From the NCBI GenBank assembly GCA_017990305.1, contig JAGNOB010000006.1, positions 1 to 15,970 of the forward strand: 15,970 nt of DNA. The letters are read 5' to 3'. The DNA is from Leucobacter sp. (GTDB taxonomy: Bacteria; Actinomycetota; Actinomycetes; Actinomycetales; Microbacteriaceae). Under the pieces are notes generated by a model that had not been told where the DNA came from, searched no databases, and saw only the letters and a list, made by a program, of their open reading frames with translations. A program made the position numbers and the translations under genes. Of this stretch, positions 7,000-13,829 are shown piece after piece (positions within the stretch are counted from its first letter, which is position 1; every line of letters starts with the position of its first letter).

Positions 7000-7833
7000 T
7001 CACCGGAGCGCGCGGTAGGCCTCCGCAATGATGGCAGCGAGTTCAGAGGTGATGACCGGGGTGCCTGCAATGAGAAGTTCCTCGCCCGGGGCGTTCTCGC
7101 CGAGGCCGCGCACCACCGCGCCGGACTCGCGAGCGATGAGCGCGGCCGCCGCGTAGTCCCACGGTTGGAGGCCGCGCTCATAGTACGCATCGACACGACC
7201 GGCCGCGAGCATGCACAGATCTACTGCGGCAGAACCCATGCGGCGAATGTCCCGCACGCGGGGGAGCACCCGCCGAAGAATCTCGACCTGCTCGGTGCGA
7301 CGCTCGACCGTGTAGCCAAAGCCCGTCGCGAGGAGCGTGGAAATCAGTTCCGTCTCGGGAGGGCCGGAGAGCCGAGTACCGTCGAGGTATGCGCCACCAC
7401 CGTGCCATGCCGTGAAGAGCTCGCCGGTCGTCGGCACGTAGACAGCGCCTGCGATCGCACGGCGACCGTCCGACATGGTTCCCGGTGCGCCGTCTGCCAC
7501 GGTAGCCGCGACACTCACCGCGTAGGCGGGAAGGTTGTAGAGGTAGTTCACGGTGCCGTCGATCGGGTCGAGCACCCAGGTGATGCCGCTCGTACCGGCG
7601 ACGCTCGCGCCCTCCTCGCCGAGGATGGCGTCTTCGGGACGGAGAGTGCGCAGCCCTTCCGTGAGGAGCCGCTCGGCTTCCCGATCCGCCTCGGTCACCA
7701 CGTCGCTCAGGCTCGACTTTGTCGCGGCAACGTCCACCCCGCTCGCTCGTTTCTCGTGGATCATCTGCCCAACGGACCGGGCGAGTGACCCCGCGATGTC
7801 GGCAAGGGCGGCAGCATCAACCGATTCAGTCAT
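7000..7833 (-). CDS. Inositol monophosphatase family protein
   Basis: This 277-residue Mg2+-dependent phosphatase belongs to the IMPase/SuhB group. Metal ligands are visible: E73 in GEEG (residues 72-75), D89 and D92 in WVLDPIDGTVNY (86-97), and D226 in QPWDYAAAALIARESGAVV (the second family signature). DVVTEADREAE (44-54) is the N-terminal substrate-side motif. Substrates in this family include inositol-1-phosphate, histidinol phosphate and fructose bisphosphate; actinobacteria often use it for inositol or histidine synthesis. The motifs do not separate these. ATG 7833 is chosen because upstream codons would overlap the amt gene and encode serine/arginine-rich antisense sequence. There is no clear Shine-Dalgarno; TAGGCT 7 nt upstream suggests a leaderless transcript. 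The gene lies 43 bp after amt and 50 bp before the PotD-like gene on the same strand. Confidence 0.9.
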   Translation of the reverse strand: MTESVDAAALADIAGSLARSVGQMIHEKRASGVDVAATKSSLSDVVTEADREAERLLTEGLRTLRPEDAILGEEGASVAGTSGITWVLDPIDGTVNYLYNLPAYAVSVAATVADGAPGTMSDGRRAIAGAVYVPTTGELFTAWHGGGAYLDGTRLSGPPETELISTLLATGFGYTVERRTEQVEILRRVLPRVRDIRRMGSAAVDLCMLAAGRVDAYYERGLQPWDYAAAALIARESGAVVRGLGENAPGEELLIAGTPVITSELAAIIAEAYRALR

Positions 7834-7840
7834 GCTTCCG

Positions 7841-7846
7841 AGCCTA
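7841..7846 (-). promoter_or_regulatory. Leaderless-type -10 element for the phosphatase gene
   Basis: TAGGCT (TANNNT, minus strand) ends 7 nt before ATG 7833. It lies in the 43-bp gap after amt, so the phosphatase could be transcribed independently of amt. The -35 region is not convincing. Confidence 0.4.
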
Positions 7847-7876
7847 CCGGCACCGGTGCGGGGCCACGTGGGCTTG

Positions 7877-9085
7877 CTATAGCCGGTCGGAGCCCTCCAA
7901 CGCGTACGCGGTTTCACCGTGGGCCGCCTCGTCGATACCGCCCTCTTCCACGGCCTGCGGCACCCGCAACCCCGTGATGAGCTTGACGCCCAGCGCGATG
8001 ATGAGCGAGGCAATGAACGAGTACAGCGCGACGCCGACGACCGACATGACCTGCACGAGGAGGAGCCCAGAGTCACCGCCAGTGAGTAGCCCGTCGTTCA
8101 GTGCAAAGAACCCGAGGTAGACGGTGCCGAGTACACCTGCGACCAGATGCAGGCCAACGACGTCGAGCGAATCGTCAAAGCCGAGTCGGAACTTCCATTC
8201 GATTGCGACCGCGCAGGCCGCGCCAGCGAGGATTCCGAGGAGCAGACCGAATGCGGGGGAGAGGTTCGCTGCGGCAGGGGTGATGGCGACGAGGCCAGCC
8301 ACCGCACCCGACGCGGCGCCGACCACACCCGGCTTGCGGCCGCGGAGCGTGTCCACGGCAAGCCATCCCATGATTGCTGCGGCGGGAGCACCGAGCGTGT
8401 TGACGAGGATGAGGCCAGCGGTTCCGGTGTCCGTTGCGAGACCGGCGTTGAACCCAATCCAGCCGAACCAGAGGAGCGCTGCGCCAATGGTGACGAGCGG
8501 GATCGAGTGCGGACGGTGTGCCCCGGGGGCGAAGTCGTGCCGCTTACCAACAACCAGGGCGAGGGCGAGCGCTGCGGCGCCCGCATTGATGTGGATCGCC
8601 GTACCTCCGGCGAGGTCGATCACGTCGGGAGTGCCCAGCCACACCCCGAGCTTCGAGATCCATCCGCCGCCCCAGACCCAGGCTGCGACCGGGAAGTAGA
8701 CAAGGGAGGCCCACACGCCCGCAAACAGCACCCAGGAGCCGAGGCCAACGCGGTCCGCTATCGCGCCCGAGATGAGGGCGGTCGTGATCATTGCGAACAC
8801 GGCCCCGAAACCCACGCCGATGAACTCGCTTGGGTCAGTGTGGGCGAGGCCAAACTCGCGGAGCGGGCTACCCGCAAACCAGCCATCACCCTCCCCAAAG
8901 ACGCTCATCGAATACCCGAAAAGTATCCACAGCATCCCTACTAATCCCATCGCACTCACGCTGAAGAGCATCATGTTGACGACCGAGCGGACTCGGACGA
9001 GACCGCCGTAGAACAACGCCAGTCCCGGCGTCATGATGAGCACGAGTGCCGTGCTCGTGAGCGTCCAAACGTCTGTTGCTTCCAT
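7877..9085 (-). CDS. amt: Ammonium transporter (Amt/AmtB family)
   Basis: This 402-residue trimeric membrane channel for ammonium shows 11 hydrophobic segments. Key residues are present: D157 and H165 in DLAGGTAIHINAG (157-169), and the second pore histidine H313 in DDSLDVVGLHLVAG (304-317). FYGGLVR (25-31) and GAIADR (107-112) are family motifs. The C-terminal tail GLRVPQAVEEGGID...HGETAY resembles the E. coli AmtB tail that binds the PII protein GlnK, so PII control is likely, although no glnK or glnD gene is adjacent as is common in actinobacteria. The start is ATG 9085 with AAGGGA (9091-9096, minus strand) 5 nt upstream. An array of six 11-bp-phased pentamers upstream suggests GlnR-type nitrogen control. 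Confidence 0.94.
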   Translation of the reverse strand: MEATDVWTLTSTALVLIMTPGLALFYGGLVRVRSVVNMMLFSVSAMGLVGMLWILFGYSMSVFGEGDGWFAGSPLREFGLAHTDPSEFIGVGFGAVFAMITTALISGAIADRVGLGSWVLFAGVWASLVYFPVAAWVWGGGWISKLGVWLGTPDVIDLAGGTAIHINAGAAALALALVVGKRHDFAPGAHRPHSIPLVTIGAALLWFGWIGFNAGLATDTGTAGLILVNTLGAPAAAIMGWLAVDTLRGRKPGVVGAASGAVAGLVAITPAAANLSPAFGLLLGILAGAACAVAIEWKFRLGFDDSLDVVGLHLVAGVLGTVYLGFFALNDGLLTGGDSGLLLVQVMSVVGVALYSFIASLIIALGVKLITGLRVPQAVEEGGIDEAAHGETAYALEGSDRL

Positions 9086-9107
9086 ACGAGTCCCTTCGTT
9101 CGCGCCC

Positions 9108-9124
9108 AGTCGGGCGGCCCGACT
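9108..9124 (-). promoter_or_regulatory. Hairpin in the amt 5' leader
   Basis: AGTCGGG (9108-9114) pairs with CCCGACT (9118-9124) around 3 nt. It would lie in the amt mRNA leader about 11 nt upstream of the ribosome site. Its role is unknown. Confidence 0.35.
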
Positions 9125-9163
9125 CGGCCGTGAGTCCGGGTCTTCACAGTCTGCGTGTGGGCT

Positions 9164-9223
9164 ATTTCTCTACCGTTTCTCCCTCGAGACGGGTGCGTCA
9201 CATCTCTGTTTCTGGGGCGTTTC
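9164..9223 (-). promoter_or_regulatory. GlnR-type operator array upstream of amt
   Basis: Read on the amt strand, six pentamers occur every 11 bp: GAAAC (9219-9223), GAAAC (9208-9212), GTGAC (9197-9201), GTCTC (9186-9190), GAAAC (9175-9179) and GAAAT (9164-9168), each separated by exactly 6 bp. The known actinobacterial GlnR box is alternating GTNAC and GAAAC half-sites with 6-bp spacers. Three match GAAAC, one matches GTNAC, GAAAT is one base off and GTCTC is degenerate. The array lies 79-138 bp upstream of the amt start and also about 140 bp upstream of rpsO, which points away. No glnR gene is in the window. Confidence 0.6.
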
Positions 9224-9245
9224 AGCAATTGCGAGTGAGAGAGGA

Positions 9246-9276
9246 TGACGTGCGGGGCGTTCAACGGTGCTAAGGT
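9246..9276 (+). promoter_or_regulatory. Candidate rpsO promoter
   Basis: An extended -10, TGC-TAAGGT (9268-9276), has an ATGACG -35-like hexamer (9246-9251) 19 bp upstream. Transcription would start near 9283, leaving a leader of about 80 nt before rpsO. Confidence 0.4.
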
Positions 9277-9364
9277 AGTGAGGTTGCCGTTAGATCGGCC
9301 GCGGATACAGAGAGCCCAAGCATCCCGCTGAAGGCGCCGCGCAACTGGAGAAAGGGGATCACCT

Positions 9365-9634
9365 ATGTCATTGCCCACAGATGTCAAGAAGGCGATCATC
9401 GAAGAGTACGCAACCACCCCCGGTGATACCGGATCCCCTGAGGTTCAGGTGGCTATGCTCTCGCGTCGTATCAAGGATCTGACCGAGCACCTCAAGGAGC
9501 ACAAGCACGACCACCACTCGCGTCGTGGCCTGCTGCTCCTCGTCGGCCAGCGCCGTCGTCTCCTGGCTTACCTCCAGAAGACCGACATCGCCCGTTACCG
9601 TACGCTCATCGAGCGTCTTGGCCTTCGCCGCTAA
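9365..9634 (+). CDS. rpsO: 30S ribosomal protein S15
   Basis: This 89-residue protein is the standard length for S15, which binds the central domain of 16S rRNA early in 30S assembly. [20 protein letters not shown] (residues 39-58) and [11 protein letters not shown] form the family signature. ATG 9365 has AAAGGGG (9351-9357) 7 nt upstream. The gene is ended by a strong hairpin 62 nt downstream. In most actinobacteria pnp follows rpsO; here it does not. The roughly 80-nt leader includes ATCCC (9322-9326), complementary to GGGAT in the ribosome site (9355-9359), and GTTGC/GCAAC (9283-9287/9341-9345). This is compatible with S15 feedback on its own mRNA but is only suggestive. Confidence 0.97.
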   Translation: MSLPTDVKKAIIEEYATTPGDTGSPEVQVAMLSRRIKDLTEHLKEHKHDHHSRRGLLLLVGQRRRLLAYLQKTDIARYRTLIERLGLRR

Positions 9635-9696
9635 GGCACAGGCCGCAAGGTTTCGGACGCGCGCATCTGCTGACCGCTGATCGCCCGTGACTCTGG

Positions 9697-9726
9697 GAAG
9701 CCCCTCTCCTTTGGGAGAGGGGCTTC
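9697..9726 (+). terminator. rpsO terminator
   Basis: A 13-bp perfect stem (9697-9709 with 9714-9726), TTTG loop and a short T run make an intrinsic-type terminator. It separates rpsO from the SRPBCC/DUF4166 unit. Confidence 0.85.
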
Positions 9727-9783
9727 TTTGTATTCGTGGAGGGTCGGCCGCATAGATTTCGTGTCTGAGCTGTGGAATTCCGC

Positions 9784-9789
9784 TACTGT
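9784..9789 (+). promoter_or_regulatory. Leaderless-type -10 element for the SRPBCC/DUF4166 operon
   Basis: TACTGT (TANNNT) ends 6 nt before ATG 9796. GAAGG next to the ATG is too close (1 nt) to act as a Shine-Dalgarno. No clear -35 is seen. Confidence 0.45.
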
Positions 9790-9795
9790 GAAGGC

Positions 9796-10476
9796 ATGTC
9801 ACGCGCCGCGAGCAGCCAACGCGATCGCGCGCTCTATGTTGAAATCTTCATCGACGCCCCGATCGATCGCGTGTGGGAGCTGACACAGGACCCCGACAAT
9901 CACGCACGGTGGGACGGCCGCTTCAGCGCAATCCGGCCAACGGTCGCCCGTGCCGATGGTTCGCAGGAGTTCCGCTACGAGCTTGGACTCGGCGTGCACA
10001 CCATCCGCGGTACGGGAGTCTCGCTGGGGGAGAAGCGAGCTGCGGGAGGGGCGCGGACCTCAGCTCTGATCTTCACCACGGAGGACCGCCTCTCCCCACT
10101 GGGTACAGGGCGCGGCTACTGGCGCTATATCCCCGAGGCTGATGGCGTGCGTTTCATCACTGGCTATGACTACGAACCTGGCTGGGGGTGGCCGGGGAAA
10201 CTTGTGGATCCGCTCGTAACGCGGCGCTTCGTCTGGTGGCTCACTGCGTGGAGCTTTGACCGGCTGCGGATTTGGGCGGAAGACGGCACCGCGCCAGAGC
10301 GCGTTGGGTGGTGGCGCGGCTGGTTCGGGGGTGTGCGTGCCCGCGCGAGCAACTGCCGTTCCAGGCCCGCAGGCACCCAGCCGCGCGACAGTTTCAAGGC
10401 TCGTGTGATGGATGCCGCCCCCGATACACTGGCACGACTCTCCCCTCCCGAAACACGAGAGAAGCCGGTGCGATGA
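9796..10476 (+). CDS. SRPBCC (START/Bet v1-like) family protein
   Basis: This 226-residue soluble protein begins with LYVEIFIDAPIDRVWELTQDP, split as strand 1 (LYVEIFIDAP) and helix 1 (IDRVWELTQDP), followed by HARWDGRF, which is the typical entry to the SRPBCC hydrophobic-cavity fold. A central antiparallel sheet follows, and a C-terminal helix around residues 145-160 (WWLTAWSFDRLRIWAE) would close the cavity. The C-terminal 60 residues are Arg/Pro-rich and not part of the fold. Members bind lipids, polyketides or other hydrophobic ligands, or act as cyclases; no catalytic set can be identified. ATG 9796 is chosen for its TACTGT -10 six nt upstream, and the in-frame ATG at 9772 lacks support. 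The stop overlaps the next start as ATGA, so it is the first gene of a coupled three-gene operon. Confidence 0.75.
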   Translation: MSRAASSQRDRALYVEIFIDAPIDRVWELTQDPDNHARWDGRFSAIRPTVARADGSQEFRYELGLGVHTIRGTGVSLGEKRAAGGARTSALIFTTEDRLSPLGTGRGYWRYIPEADGVRFITGYDYEPGWGWPGKLVDPLVTRRFVWWLTAWSFDRLRIWAEDGTAPERVGWWRGWFGGVRARASNCRSRPAGTQPRDSFKARVMDAAPDTLARLSPPETREKPVR

Positions 10477-11171
10477 CCGACAATGCGCGACAACGCACTA
10501 GCATCTTCGCCCGCGCACTCGGCGAAGACTTCGCGCGGTTGCACCCGCAGATGCAGCGGCGGTTCGGCGTTGGCGTCGCGAGTGACTACGCCTGCGTTGG
10601 CCGAGGGGTCATGCGTGAAATCAAACAGGGCCCCTGGTGGGTGCGCCCCTTCCTGCTGCTCGGGGCCACGCGCAACATCATGTTTCCCGAACGCGGTAGG
10701 GATCTGCCCTTTCAGATCGACAACTATCCCTACGTGGACGGGTTTGGCCGCGAGACCGTGACGTTCGTGCGGACGATGGAGCTTGGCGGCGGCAAACGGC
10801 GCCGCTTCGACGCGACGATGATCTACAGCGACGCGACTGGCCGCATAGTGGACTATCTCGGCACCCACCAGCACCTAGCGGTCGACCTCGACCTCTCTGT
10901 CACCGCAGATGGAGCCCTGCGGCTCGTATCGGGCAGGCAACGTTTCTACGCAGGAGCGCTCGGGTTCCGGTTTCCCGCATTTCTCACCGGCCGCGCGTGC
11001 CTCACAGAACACTTCGATGAGGAGCGGCAGCGCTACATCATCGATCTCGAAGTGCGCCACAGTCGAATGGGGCTGCTGTTCGGGTACCGCGGCGATTTCG
11101 CCTGCGTGTTTCCGGAGGGAGCCACTGTTGCCGGTGCGCTGAAACCCTACCGGGAGGAGCGACGCGAATGA
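10473..11171 (+). CDS. DUF4166 domain protein, first paralogue
   Basis: The 232-residue protein starts with IFARALGEDFARLHPQMQRR (residues 11-30), the DUF4166 lead of an LG...LHP...R core, followed by a long predicted beta-rich domain ending in GLLFGYRGDFAC. No signal peptide or membrane helix is seen. The biochemical role of DUF4166 is unknown; it is found elsewhere joined to membrane or oxidoreductase domains, so a link to lipids or membranes is only a guess. The ATG (10473) overlaps the SRPBCC stop by 4 nt and its own TGA overlaps the next ATG the same way, so translation of all three is likely coupled. Only a weak purine-rich site (GAGAGAAG) precedes it. Confidence 0.7.
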   Translation: MTDNARQRTSIFARALGEDFARLHPQMQRRFGVGVASDYACVGRGVMREIKQGPWWVRPFLLLGATRNIMFPERGRDLPFQIDNYPYVDGFGRETVTFVRTMELGGGKRRRFDATMIYSDATGRIVDYLGTHQHLAVDLDLSVTADGALRLVSGRQRFYAGALGFRFPAFLTGRACLTEHFDEERQRYIIDLEVRHSRMGLLFGYRGDFACVFPEGATVAGALKPYREERRE

Positions 11172-11845
11172 GCGAGCACGAAGACGAACGCCGCGGATTA
11201 TTCGACGGCACGCGCGTCCCTGGCGGATCGGTGTTCCTCGCCGCGCTTGGCCAGGAAGCCACTCGATTGCATCCCGAGGTCCGGCGCTATGCGGAGGGGG
11301 CTGGTGTGGTCGGAGGGGCAGTGCGGGTCGTCGGGGAATTCGAGGTTGCGGGAAGCCGTCTGGGGAAGCTCAATCTCCTGGCCCGTCCTGTCGTCGGTCC
11401 GAATCTGTTTGTAACCGCCCACGAGCGCAACGTACCGTTTACTGTCGTCAACAGCGTCGACTGGGAAGCAGATGCTGGGCTTGGACTACATGCAACACGC
11501 GTGTTTCAATTCGCGTCGGGCGAGCAGCGCTTCGTTGACGTTCTCCTCGCGGGGGAGGCACACGGAACGCTGCTGAACCGGCTCGGAAGCGCCAAACGCG
11601 TAGAGCTTGAGCTCAGGTGCTCCGTGACTGAGTCAGGCCACCTCAAGCTTGTTTCCGAGCGAACCTGGCTTCGGCTCGGCCCCGTGCGGCTGAGGCTGCC
11701 AGCACTGTTGTCCGTACGTGCCGAGGTCGTTGACGGCTATGACGACGAAGCGCAGCGCAACATCGTGAGCGCAACCGTGCGCAGTCCGCTGCTCGGGACT
11801 GTGCTCGAATACCGCGGATTCTTCCGGCACGAGCCAGCGAACTAG
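11168..11845 (+). CDS. DUF4166 domain protein, second paralogue
   Basis: The 225-residue protein is a diverged homologue of its upstream neighbour. The shared pattern includes FLAALGQEATRLHPEVRRY (residues 23-41), NVPFTVVN, a G-(E/K)-(Q/R)-RF segment, SGHLKLVS against DGALRLVS, RLPALL against RFPAFL, YDDEAQRNI against FDEERQRYI, and VLEYRGFF against LFGYRGDF. The identity is low over the N-terminal third. It has a good ribosome site (AGGAG 11155-11159, 8 nt before ATG 11168) in addition to the ATGA overlap. There is no signal peptide. Function is unknown. It closes the operon before a terminator shared with the convergent aminotransferase gene. Confidence 0.65.
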   Translation: MSEHEDERRGLFDGTRVPGGSVFLAALGQEATRLHPEVRRYAEGAGVVGGAVRVVGEFEVAGSRLGKLNLLARPVVGPNLFVTAHERNVPFTVVNSVDWEADAGLGLHATRVFQFASGEQRFVDVLLAGEAHGTLLNRLGSAKRVELELRCSVTESGHLKLVSERTWLRLGPVRLRLPALLSVRAEVVDGYDDEAQRNIVSATVRSPLLGTVLEYRGFFRHEPAN

Positions 11846-11876
11846 CGACGCCGGCTCGCTGCGGGGCTACACACAG

Positions 11877-11910
11877 GTGTGGCCCCCTTGCCGAAGCGAG
11901 GGGGCCACAC
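11877..11910. terminator. Terminator between the DUF4166 operon and the aminotransferase gene
   Basis: Arms 11877-11891 and 11896-11910 form a 15-bp stem with one T-G wobble and a CGAA loop. Neither side has a clear T run, but the position between convergent genes fits a bidirectional terminator. Confidence 0.75.
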
Positions 11911-11928
11911 GACTGGGGTCTCAGATCA

Positions 11929-13323
11929 TTAGATCTTCGACGAAGCGTCCTTCAGAACGCTGCGGAGGATTCCGCCAATCTCAGCAAACTCTGCCGGACC
12001 AATGGTCAGCGGCGGAGCGAGCTGGATGACGGGGTCTCCCCGGTCGTCTGCGCGGCAGTACAGGCCGGCGTCCCACAGTGCGGGGGAGAGGTAGTCACGC
12101 AGCAGGCGATCCGACTCTGCCTCGTTGAAGGTCTCCTTGGTCGCCTTGTCCTTGACAAGCTCGATTCCGAAGAAGTAGCCCTCGCCACGCACGTCACCGA
12201 CGATGTCGATGTCGAGCAGCTTCTCGAGCTCGGCACGGAACAGCGGGCTGTTCTCGCGCACGCGGCCGTTGAGGTCCTCTTCCTCGAAGATGTCGAGGTT
12301 CTCGAGAGCCGCAGCAGCTGCCGCCGGGTGACCAGCGAAGGTGAAGCCGTGGTAGAAGGTGTTGTCCTCCGAGTTGAAGGGCTCCGACACGCGGTCAGCA
12401 ACGATCATTGCACCGAGCGGGACGTAGCCCGAGGTGATGCCCTTTGCCGAGGTGATGATGTCGGGCTCGTAGCCGAGTGCCTTCGAAGCGAAGAAGTCGC
12501 CGACGCGGCCGTACGCACAGATGACCTCATCGGAGACGAGGAGCACGTCGTACTTGTCGCAGATCTCGCGAACGCGCTTGAAGTAGCCGGGGGGAGGCGG
12601 GAAGCAGCCGCCCGAGTTCTGTACCGGCTCGAGGAAGACAGCTGCAACAGTGTCCTCGCCCTCGAAGAGGATTGCCTCTTCGATGCGGTTCGCTGCCCAC
12701 TGGCCGAATGCCTCGATGTCGTTGGACGGAGCGCCCATTTCCTCAGCACGGTAGAAGTTCGTGTTCGGAACGCGGTGACCACCGGGGGTCAGCGGCTCGT
12801 AGAACTTCTTCATGTCGGGGATACCGGTGATCGCAAGGGCGCCCTGCGGGGTGCCGTGGTAGGCAACCGAGCGCGAGATGACCTTGTGCTTCATCGGCTT
12901 GCCCTTGATCTTCCAGAAGTGCTTCGCCAGCTTGAATGCCGACTCAACAGCCTCGCCACCACCGGTGGTAAAGAAGACCTTGTTCATCTCGCCAGGAGCG
13001 TACGATGAGAGACGCTCCGAGAGCTCGATGGCTGCGGGGTGCGCGTACGACCAGATCGGCATGAAGTCGAGCTGCTTCATCTGCTTTGCAGCTGCGTCAA
13101 CGATGCGCTGGCGGCCGTGGCCGGCGTTCACAACGAACAGACCAGCAAGGCCGTCGATGTACTCCTTGCCTGCGGCGTCGTAAATGTGGTGACCCTCGGC
13201 GCGCGTGATGACGGGGATCCCGTCGTTGAGCACCTTGCGGTTGGTGAAGTGCGGCCACATGTGGCGCTTGGCCGAAGCCTGGAGCGCGGCAGTGTCGACC
13301 GCAGCAGTCGGATCGAAAGACAT
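11929..13323 (-). CDS. Class III aminotransferase, putrescine/omega-amino acid type (SpuC-like)
   Basis: This 464-residue cytoplasmic PLP enzyme probably transfers the amino group of putrescine or another omega-amine to pyruvate or a keto acid. GGGEAVESAFKLAKHFW (121-137) binds the cofactor phosphate, DEVICAYGRVGDFF (265-278) contains the aspartate D265 that contacts the pyridine ring, and TSAKGITSGYVPLG (291-304) holds the Schiff-base lysine K294. HFTNRKVLNDG, ITRAEG, GLAGLFVVNAGHG and the HGFTFAGHPAAAAAALEN region match SpuC-type putrescine-pyruvate aminotransferases more than GABA or ornithine enzymes, by my memory of that family. The ATG 13323 lies 2 bp after the Lrp-family stop; GGGGA (13335-13339) is 11 nt upstream, so it is co-transcribed and likely coupled. 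Polyamine transport genes diverge next door. Beta-alanine- or GABA-pyruvate specificity remains possible. Confidence 0.88.
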   Translation of the reverse strand: MSFDPTAAVDTAALQASAKRHMWPHFTNRKVLNDGIPVITRAEGHHIYDAAGKEYIDGLAGLFVVNAGHGRQRIVDAAAKQMKQLDFMPIWSYAHPAAIELSERLSSYAPGEMNKVFFTTGGGEAVESAFKLAKHFWKIKGKPMKHKVISRSVAYHGTPQGALAITGIPDMKKFYEPLTPGGHRVPNTNFYRAEEMGAPSNDIEAFGQWAANRIEEAILFEGEDTVAAVFLEPVQNSGGCFPPPPGYFKRVREICDKYDVLLVSDEVICAYGRVGDFFASKALGYEPDIITSAKGITSGYVPLGAMIVADRVSEPFNSEDNTFYHGFTFAGHPAAAAAALENLDIFEEEDLNGRVRENSPLFRAELEKLLDIDIVGDVRGEGYFFGIELVKDKATKETFNEAESDRLLRDYLSPALWDAGLYCRADDRGDPVIQLAPPLTIGPAEFAEIGGILRSVLKDASSKI

Positions 13324-13325
13324 GG

Positions 13326-13793
13326 TTATCTTGTTCCCCAGTCGTATTTTTGTTTGTTGAGTTGGAGGTAGACGAACGTCTCAGTGCCTGAGACGCCATC
13401 GATGTCCCTGACTTTTTCATTCAGGAGCTCGATGAGCCCGTCGTCGTCCTCACAGACAACCTCGGCGAGGATGTCGAAGGAGCCAGCGCTCAAAACGACG
13501 TAGCTCACTTCGGGCAGTTCAGCGAGGCGGTCGGCGACGACCCGGGTATCGCCGGATACGCGGATGCCGAGCATTGCTTGTCGGTGGAAACCGAGTCGCA
13601 TCGGGTCTGTCACGGCAACAATCTGCATGACCCCGGCATCTGTGAGCTTTTGTACCCGCTGCCTGACGGCGGCCTCGCTGAGTCCGACCGCCTTCCCGAT
13701 CTCAGCGTACGAGCGGCGGCCATCGAGCTGAAGTTGCTCGATGATCGCCTTCGACGTTGAGTCGAGGGCAGAGGGGGTTCGTTTGCTGCTCAC
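13326..13793 (-). CDS. Lrp/AsnC family transcriptional regulator
   Basis: This 155-residue DNA-binding protein has an N-terminal winged helix-turn-helix (about residues 10-60: LDSTSKAIIEQL, then RRSYAEIGKAVGLSEAAVRQRVQKL) and a C-terminal RAM/ligand domain from about residue 68 that ends with TFVYLQLN. Such proteins sense amino acids or related amines. As first gene before the aminotransferase (2-bp gap) and divergent from the PotD/PotA genes, it is the likely local regulator of polyamine use. GTG 13793 is chosen because a promoter with TTGCTA-17-CAGAAT ends 7 nt upstream and gives a leaderless mRNA at the family's usual length; the longer frame to 13934 would add 47 residues with no family resemblance. 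Confidence 0.9.
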   Translation of the reverse strand: MSSKRTPSALDSTSKAIIEQLQLDGRRSYAEIGKAVGLSEAAVRQRVQKLTDAGVMQIVAVTDPMRLGFHRQAMLGIRVSGDTRVVADRLAELPEVSYVVLSAGSFDILAEVVCEDDDGLIELLNEKVRDIDGVSGTETFVYLQLNKQKYDWGTR

Positions 13794-13800
13794 GCTTCTG

Positions 13801-13829
13801 ATTCTGACAGTTCGGGCTGGAAATAGCAA
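13801..13829 (-). promoter_or_regulatory. Promoter of the Lrp-family regulator, leaderless
   Basis: On the minus strand, TTGCTA (13824-13829) and CAGAAT (13801-13806) are 17 bp apart, and the GTG start follows 7 nt after the -10. It is the best formed promoter in the window and sets the start codon. Confidence 0.6.

Noticed and set aside
7834..8076. N-terminal extension of the phosphatase into the amt gene
   Set aside because: The 81 extra residues are Ser/Arg-rich out-of-frame amt codons and lack family similarity. The IMPase length is normal from 7833.
9161..9180. AmtR-type box upstream of amt
   Set aside because: Only a CTAT half-site is present without the matching ATAG arm. The 11-bp-phased pentamers explain the region better.
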